Below are positions 56,972-64,000 of a DNA stretch of 64,000 bases, piece after piece. This DNA comes from Ipomoea triloba. Taxonomy: Eukaryota > Streptophyta > Magnoliopsida > Solanales > Convolvulaceae. Position numbers and translations under genes: made by a program. Under the pieces are notes generated by a model. The model was given only the letters and a program-made list of their open reading frames with translations, ran no database searches and was not told the DNA's origin. The stretch lies in contig NC_044929.1 of the NCBI RefSeq assembly GCF_003576645.1, forward strand, positions 5,247,495 through 5,311,494, given 5' to 3'. Numbering within the stretch: position 1 is the stretch's first letter; each line of letters starts with the position of its first letter.

Positions 56972-58083
56972 TGCTCTTACATTTTGTTAGTAAGACATTT
57001 GACTTATTGGTAACATGTGGATTGGCAATGCTAGTTTTGTGAAATGGCCAAATATCATGTTTCCACTCTCATATGTTTCTCTCATGGTTTATGTTTTGTT
57101 TGATGTTTTTCATTCTAGAGATGCTCTTACAACATTTGTAGCCCGTTATAATGTTTCAAGTGTTTTGGACTCTTGGCCCCATTAATCAAATACATTTTTT
57201 GTACCTACTGTTTGATATTTAGCTAGTTTTATTGTAGGCTCGATCCATTAAAAATAATCGACCAACATTTATTTTCTCTACGTAGTATTTTATTTTTTTT
57301 CCAATATTATATTTATCTAAAAATATTAAAAAATACATTCTGCTAATAAATGCTTCTTTTATTTTTTTTTCTAACTTGAACATTATGCAATTAAGGATTT
57401 GTAAATGTAATTATTTTGCATTGCAATTTGCAAATGACAATCTTATTGTTTATATTCCAATTTCATATGTCACCATTCACTACACTTTTATTTTTGATAT
57501 GGGCTGAACATTACATATGAAATTTTTTTAAATGAAAGTGATATTATGTGACTACGAGATTCATTCATTTGAATAATTGATACGTATACCACTAATGTAA
57601 CTATATGATTGAAGATTTGACTCCATATAAATGTTGTGTCACATTAAAACTTTTTAATCAAAATTTCTTCCAAGTAAAACAATAACTTTTCTGTCCAAAA
57701 ACAGTGACCAAATAGTGAAGCATGATTCTAATACATAAAGGTCACGGGTTCAATTTTTGTCAACAATTTCTAAATTGAGAATGTCGCACATGATCATTTT
57801 AATACGATTTAACTCTCATGTATATCAAGTTTGGATTAATTTTATCAGTTTTTATGATTTGTAAATAGTATCATATGAAGTAACTAAATCACTGGATTTG
57901 AAACAAAAGTTATTTTTAACTCAAGTGTGGTTTAATAACATCACTGTTACCATTTCAAATAGAAGTTCACATGTTGGAGTCCATCACAATTAAAAATATT
58001 GGAATAATCATGTTGAAAAGATATTGACCATGTTTGGAAACATAATTAACTTATCAGTCAATTTTGACTTATTTGACCACTAA
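56972..58083. other. ICMT 3' UTR then intergenic, no gene seen
   Basis: AT-rich with no supported coding region or recognisable repeat boundary. Confidence 0.5.
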
Positions 58084-58713
58084 CGACCCGTTTAGTTGGG
58101 CGTAATAAGGGTGTAATTGAATTTGAATTCAATGAAACATACAATTACGGTGTTTGGTTGGAGGGAATTGCAATTCGGCCGAATTGCAATTCCCTCCCTT
58201 TGTTGATATACAATTCATTCCTCCCCCTAAGAATTACAATTCGGTGGTCAATGGGAGAAAATAATGTGTTGTGATGACTATTTTGCCCCTTAAATAAAAC
58301 AATTGTCTGGCTGCTTTCCACCTCCCATTCTCATCTCTATCTCTGGTTCTGTATATATATGAAGTGTATGTATGATGTATGAAGTGTTGAATCTGCTTCT
58401 TCCCTGGGGTAATTTCCATTATAAGCAAAATTGTATATGGCAGTTTAGCATTATCCCATTTTACCTTAAAAAAAAAAAACAGTAACCCATTTTAAGATAT
58501 GTATTTTGCTTATTGTGTGTAAAATTATATTATTATTATTATTAAATAAGGGCATTTTAGTCATTCTGTCACTTATTACCTTTAAATCCCTTGTACTCTT
58601 ATTCATGCATACCAAACAATGTAATTTCAATTCCTACTTTATTCATTGAATTACAATTCCACCGAATTACAATTCTTTTCCCCATAATTCCCTCCTCCCA
58701 ACCAAACGCCCTA
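58084..58713. mobile_element. Tourist/Harbinger-like MITE, TAA target duplication
   Basis: Flanked by TAA at 58081-58083 and 58714-58716. The left terminus CGACCCGTTTAGTTGGG is an imperfect inverted match to the right terminus CCCAACCAAACGCCCTA. The interior carries the perfect palindrome-like GGAATTGCAATTCGGCCGAA and repeated AATTACAATTC motifs in both orientations. No transposase. Confidence 0.7.
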
Positions 58714-59100
58714 TAATAGTTGTTTGATTGGGTTAAACATTCAATATAAGTGTTTGATCAATTAGTTTATTGTAAAATATTATTGCTTCAAAATGCTAAC
58801 ATTTAAAAAACTATTCAAAAGAAATTTTTCGATTAATTTTTTGAGAAAGTCATTTTGCATGTAATCAACTATCAGCTAACATCTAGTTTACCAAACATCT
58901 TTCTCCAATCAGTTAATATTATCAATTAGTCAAACTCACTAACCCAATTAACGAATAGCTAACAACTAACATCTACGTAGTATTTACCAAAGACCACATT
59001 ATTATATTTATAGGTTAGATAACTTGATTGTAGTCATAAAAAAGGTTATTTTACGTTTTAATTCCCGATTTAGCCCTTATTTCGTAGTGGTGCACCATCA
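58714..59100. other. intergenic, no gene seen
   Basis: AT-rich spacer between two transposon-like elements. Confidence 0.5.
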
Positions 59101-59343
59101 TAGGAGTGTAAACAAGCTCGAGCTCGAGTTTGAACTTGAATTCGAATTTCAATTTTATAAATTTTAATATTATATATGTATATATATCGCGAGTGACTCG
59201 TCGAGCCACGAACCTAAGACATTAGAGTTTGAATTCGGCTCAATTATTAAACGAGACAATTGCTTGAGTTCAAATTTGATTAAGCTCAGGCCGAGCTTTG
59301 ACCGAGCGGCTCACGATCAGCTAGACTCAATTACACCCCTACA
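59101..59343. mobile_element. GAGCTCG-rich element upstream of the oxygenase gene
   Basis: Starts GGAGTGTAAACAAGCTCGAG and ends GACTCAATTACACCCCT, so the ends are inverted relatives (GGAGTGTAA and TTACACCCCT). The middle shares CCTAAGACATTAGAG and GAGCTTTGACCGAGCGGCTC with 42712-42880. It stops about 108 bp before the start codon of the next gene, so it probably overlaps that promoter. Confidence 0.6.
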
Positions 59344-59450
59344 CCAGCCTAGCACAGCATACCAATCTTTGAAAATTGAAACGCAGCACTCTCTGGAGAG
59401 TCGAAGCATTTTTGTATTTCCTTTCCAGATTTTAATTCTCAATCCCAAAC

Positions 59451-61015
59451 ATGGCAGATTGCAAGCACCCGCGCCTCATCCTTCGCAACTTTCTATCTCT
59501 CCAACTCTGCAAGGTGATTTTCACCACTACCAGAAAACCTAAATTACAGACAGCTGAAAATCCTCAAATCCATTGTTTTTTTTATTTTTTTTTATTTTAT
59601 GATCGTAGGAATTAGAGTTTATACATAAGAGCTGTTGCACAGTTGGGTACAGACCAAATGTCTTCTCCACCACACTCTTTCATCTAATTGCTACTAACTG
59701 CGCTCATTTGATCATGCCCTTAATTCCTATCAGAGGTTTTATTCTGTTCTTCATATGCTTTTCCAGTTCTCGACAATTTAATTTAATTATTTTTTTTCCA
59801 ATCTGTGAGGCTGTGATACTTTCTTGTTCTTTGTTATTTTTATGTGTATTCTTTGGGTGGGTGTGGTAGAGAGGCTGAAGGAGAAAGTGGAAGAGTATTT
59901 TGGATGCGAGTACGAGCTGTTTGTTGAATTCACTGGACTAATCAGGTTGGTCTTATTATTATACTGCAAAATATTTATCAAATTTTCTTTTTCTGTTTTT
60001 TCTTCCCTTCCCCTTTTTTACTATTTTCCTATTGAATTTTAGCTGTGAGCCACCCCACCCTAATTAATGTCAAGGGGAATCCATAAGAATGGAATGTAAT
60101 AGAAGATTGTTACTCTTGTTGTTAAGGAGTCTACTTACTTCTGTATATTTGACATGTGACATTGCAAAATTTGAGTCTTGGAATATAGAGGAGAATGAGG
60201 ATGGAGTGTAGTTTTCTCCTAAAATTTGGTGAAGTACTGAAGTACTTTGTATGATGAACTTTTTATTAGCTTCTTGGATTTGGGTCAACATTTGTAAGTG
60301 CCACTCATTAAGAGCAATGACACTTGAAAAAGTGGCAGGGCCATGGGAGAGGATGGCTTAGGTCCCCCTAGATCTTGGGCAGTAAGCTCCCAAATATCTT
60401 AAGGCTAGATACAGTACATTGTACATGATGTTGGTCAGCGGATGGTAACTTAATGTAATCAAAACATCATAAAAACCTTTTGGTTTTGGCTGAATATAGA
60501 GACTCCTTGAATGCAACTTCTTTATTGGCCATTGATTAAAATTTTGTCTTTTCCTATTTAATTGTCAGATGCATGTTAGTTCATAGAATTAATTGTTCTG
60601 AAAAATCAATAACCAAAGAAGTCCAGTCCATGCCGTATGCTTCACCACTCAATAACATAGTTGAATGTTTGCTTTGCCTCGATACTTTTTGGCGATCTAA
60701 CTGTTCATAAACAGTTAACTAGTGTTATAGTCATGTACCAATTCTGCATGTTATTTTCCCTTACCTAAAGTATTTGGAGAATGGTTGATAATCAATTTTT
60801 CAAAAATGTGCTCCATTTCTCTTTTCTTCTTGTTGACGTTACTAAACGTGTACTATTGAGTAAATTATAAATAGATGCCTAATGTTTTTATGTAATATTC
60901 AGCTGGTGTAAAGGATCAAGCATTGGTTGGCACAGTGACAACAATAGACCTTATCTTAAACAACGAGATTTTGCGGTGTGTTCTCCGAGTATCTCCTTCC
61001 TTTTTAAATTTTCAG

Positions 61016-61047
<32 letters not shown>

Positions 61048-64000
61048 ATAAAAATCTTCACTCTTGTCCTTTATTATTTCTTTCTTGTATCTGTTTTTCA
61101 ATATTCTATGTTGATCTATGCAATCAAAATTAAATGTTCACTGTGTGTTGTTGCTAGAGCTTTCAATTCCTGCTGTGGATAACTTAACAAAGGTCTTCTG
61201 TACTCCCATGTTAACTTGCTATCACATCACAATAATATGTCTCTATTATCGTTGCAGATGAGTACCATACATATTATTTATGTAGTTTTCTATCAATGGT
61301 TTTAATGTAGTTGCTCAATTATCAGTTAGTTTATCCATGTCATCAAATAGAACAGGTATATCCTCATTTATACTTGATGTTTACACAATGACACCAAAAT
61401 TGATAAGTAGGGAAGGGAACTCCCTTTTGTTACATCTATTCCTTTATTACTTCCTCTGGGAAGGTATGCCGACCATGTACAAGAGTGAAGAGGATGTTTC
61501 TGAATAATTAAGTAGAAAGAATACACAGCCCTATATATACATGCTAGAAGACCTCTAAGAAGGAAACAAGACCAATTCTTTCCTTGTGACCACCTACTCA
61601 AATCCCTTTAAATCTCCATGCTACCTAATATATATACATTCCATAACACTGCCTGTCTCATTGTGTTTGTAGCCTCTTATTTCCTGGTTGCAGACAAAGT
61701 TCTTGATATTTCTGTAGTTTGAATGATGGATGGTGCAATACCAATTTGTATTCTCATTTATTTTCTATGATGTCTTACAGTTGCTCTTGCTGACTAGTTT
61801 TGACCTTTTCTGTTCAAGGCAGTTTGTTATTTGAATAGTTATAATGTGGATTTCAAAGGAGGGGTCTTTCATTTCCAGGACGGGGAGCCTACAGACATCT
61901 TGCCCATGGCTGGTGTAAGTGATTTATGGCTCAACAGATCTCCATTTATTGCTGTTTGAGTATTATATTACTCCGTATTATATTTCTTTAATTTCAACAT
62001 ATTAATTTCCCTTTCCTCTTTCTAGTTGTTCTATGGAGTATGGAGTTCTCTGATAGTCTAATCTCCTAAATAGTTAAAGACCAATATACTGAGAAGATTT
62101 GTTTTGGTTTTCTTATAAGATGGCACACCTTTGTTGCCCCTTACAAATTGAACATTTGAACCTTGGCACACTTCAAAGATTAGTTCATCTTATTTAGTGT
62201 GCATTTGGGAGAGCAATGAGATTGGAGCAGTTAGAACAGTGGTGGTGAGATTGGAGCAGGCCAACTTTCCAATCACACTGTTCCCACCGGACCCTTATCC
62301 CCCTAGTTGGAATTTTTGTGATTGGAGCAGCTCACCACTCTAATTGCTTCAACTGTAGTTCATTGAAACGGCCTTCAGGAAAGCAGTTGAGTCTCTCTTC
62401 CAAATGCTCCCTTAGTAGATGAGTTTCAGAATAAGTCTTGGTGCTCAATTTTGAACAACTTGAGCAATGAAGCATATAAAGATAAGAAAGATCTCATTTT
62501 TGTGCTCCTGCCCGATGTTTCTTAGGTTTGAGTGACAATGTGATATTATGACTGCATAACTATTGCTTCTTATTTTTTACTTTAACTTGTTACTGATTAG
62601 TTATGCCACATCAGGATGCCATTTTGTACACAGCAGACGATCAAAATATCCACTGTGTTGATGAGGTAACACTTACTCTCTGCCCTACTTCAGCTAATAT
62701 TTTTTGTTTTTAGCTTTTCACTTTTTCCTTCTTAACTATTGTGCAATGTGTAATATAATATACACTCACAAAATGAACATTTTAATGTTTGTATGTCTTT
62801 ACCAATGACCTTTGGCCCAGTGGTTGAGGTGAGGCCCCAAAGGTTCAAACTCAAACAGGAGCAACCCTGGGTGGAGTATTTTAGTATCTCTAATAGAATG
62901 TTTTTATTTCTTGTTTATTTAGGGGTTGTTGTAATTAGTTACTCCTTTTGTCTTATTTACTATTTATTTGTCAAACCCACTCTTTTTTTTCCCTCCACTT
63001 ATATAATTAACATTTTTTAAAATAATTTTCAAATGTTTTTTGCTGTTTATAGAGCTTCAGGATAAGGGTCAAATAGGCTTTCGTATTTGTTGCGAAAATG
63101 CATTTGACCTCTGAACAAAAAGAAAAAAACATACAATTGGTCCTTTGAATACTCAAATAGCTCCAGTTAGCAGGTTGCCTTCGTTTACCCTATTGACATG
63201 GCATTTTGATACGCATCAGAATGGATAGTTAACTGAGAAAAAGGAGATGATTGTTGATATGATTGTGCCTTTGATTTATTCTTGTCAAATCCCTTACTAA
63301 GGGATTTGACAAGAATAAATCAAAGGCACAATCATATCAACAATCATCTCCTTTTTCTCAGTAAACTATCCATTCTGGTGCGTATCACATTTGAAATTGA
63401 AAAGCTGGCTTTTTCTTTTTCATTTTTGCTGATGTGGTTATTCTCAGCTGGAGGCAGCCTTGAATCCCCAGTTCTTTACCCAATTCTTTGCTGCCAGTTC
63501 TTTCTCCCTGTTGAAAATAAATGCATTTAGCTGCCCAATTCTCTATTTAGAGTTGTAGAAATCTATTAATTAACTATTGCTCAAGGTATAATGATGTGAT
63601 TCATGGTTTCACTGGAATCCATATAATGTTTCAGTGGATGAGTTGAATTTTTAACTTTGGAGCTAATCTAGTCATCCGCTTTTCAATGCCAAAAATGAGG
63701 TCTCTATCATTTGTATAGGACCCTATTGCTCAATCTATAATGCTTTAGTATTCACTTCTTTATGTCCCCTTCCTATTTTCTACGAGTAGGTAACTGATGG
63801 GGAACGCGTCACGCTTACTTTGTGGTTCAGCCGTGATGCATCTCATGATGAAGAGTCCAAACTGATCTCACTTCTCTCACAAATTTCACTGGATGATTTT
63901 GATAACAAGCGTGATTCATTTTTACCCATTCCATCACCAATTAATATGTATTGGTTCCCCCCAGACGAAGCCTCAAAGTTCTCCTTAGGATTTGATATAC
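59451..64000 (+). CDS. 2-oxoglutarate/Fe(II)-dependent oxygenase, PKHD type, 3' end outside window
   Basis: Expected to use Fe(II), O2 and 2-oxoglutarate to hydroxylate a substrate that cannot be named here. Exons seen: 59451-59513, 59609-59735, 59870-59945, 60903-60975, 61819-61914, 62615-62665 and 63790 to the window end. They join in frame. The double-stranded beta-helix ligands are His99 and Asp101 (WHSDNN) and distal His158 (NIHCVDEV), with 2OG-binding Arg168 (GERVTLTLWFSRD). Adjacent blocks are AVCYLNSYNVDFKGG and VFHFQDGEPTDILP. It resembles the plant proteins annotated as uncharacterised PKHD-type hydroxylases (such as At1g22950). Intron 5 carries a Tourist-like MITE and intron 6 a long palindrome. 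There is no signal peptide. The protein continues past residue 232. Confidence 0.88.
61013..61042. repeat. poly-T tract in intron 4 of the oxygenase gene
   Basis: About 26 uninterrupted T shortly after the exon 4 donor. Confidence 0.85.
62197..62411. mobile_element. Tourist-like MITE in oxygenase intron 5, TTA duplication
   Basis: A 215-bp element flanked by TTA at 62194-62196 and 62412-62414. Termini GTGTGCATTTGGGAGAG and CTCTTCCAAATGCTCCC are inverted matches with three differences. Internal repeats of GATTGGAGCAG are visible. Non-coding. Confidence 0.8.
63207..63387. repeat. nearly perfect 181-bp palindrome
   Basis: Arms of 90 bp (63207-63296 and 63298-63387) are complementary with only two mismatches and a single central base (C at 63297). 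The centre reads TCCCTTACTAAGGGA. It lies in intron 6 of the oxygenase gene. RNA from either strand would form a 90-bp hairpin with almost no loop. Confidence 0.95.

Noticed and set aside
1..64000. CRISPR arrays, operons, Shine-Dalgarno sites or prophage
   Set aside because: Introns, plant protein families and transposons show nuclear plant DNA. The repeats seen are MITEs, SINE-like elements and simple tandem duplications, not spacer arrays.

Overview
This is nuclear DNA of a flowering plant, very probably a dicot. It is AT-rich, with spliced genes whose introns run from about 80 bp to more than 2 kb, simple repeats, many short inverted-repeat transposons, and two scaffold gaps (N at 9475-10299 and 39763-40305). 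A 10-mer, TACTCCGTAT, recurs in non-coding DNA. I associate it with Convolvulaceae and Caryophyllales genomes, so an Ipomoea-like plant is a guess only.

Eight protein genes can be assembled with full reading frames, and a ninth runs off the right end. In order: a subtilisin-like protease of the SBT5.6 type (6170-12982, +, 9 exons, 765 aa); glutamate-1-semialdehyde aminomutase (18562-21412, +, 3 exons, 480 aa); a small secreted cysteine-rich peptide precursor of no recognised family (26300-26608, +, 102 aa); a class I TCP transcription factor like TCP7 (28729-29472, -, 247 aa); prefoldin subunit 5 (32403-35982, +, 4 exons, 160 aa); an ER-type cis-prenyltransferase (40789-41658, -, 289 aa); FIP37/WTAP, a subunit of the m6A RNA methyltransferase complex (46734-53418, +, 14 coding exons, 352 aa); isoprenylcysteine carboxyl methyltransferase (56378-56971, +, 197 aa); and a 2OG-Fe(II) oxygenase (59451 to the window end, +, 7 exons seen). 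The exon lengths of every complete spliced gene sum to a multiple of three. These genes do not form a pathway or cluster; each has its own promoter, as is normal in plants.

RNA genes are two intact-looking tRNA-Phe(GAA) copies (1924 and 15969), a third copy with an 8-bp deletion through the anticodon arm (14837), and one tRNA-His(GTG) on the minus strand (36712-36783).

The rest is repeat-rich. I found Mutator-like foldback MITEs, three with perfect 9-bp target duplications (3532, 23581, 31055) and a fourth that has lost its right end (31650). There are Tourist/Harbinger-like MITEs with TTA or TAA duplications (24946, 58084, 62197), and a SINE-like element with a 16-bp target duplication inside an intron (19126-19349) plus degenerate relatives. 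Other items are a probable truncated poly-A retroelement (39047), GAGCTCG-rich elements, tandem duplications, a nearly perfect 181-bp palindrome (63207-63387), and a captured fragment of FIP37 exon 8 upstream of FIP37 itself (44626-44785).

The most interesting coding item is the secreted peptide at 26300. Its C-terminus carries a decapeptide cysteine repeat (CxCDxCxxxx) behind an Arg-Arg site, and I cannot place it in a known family.
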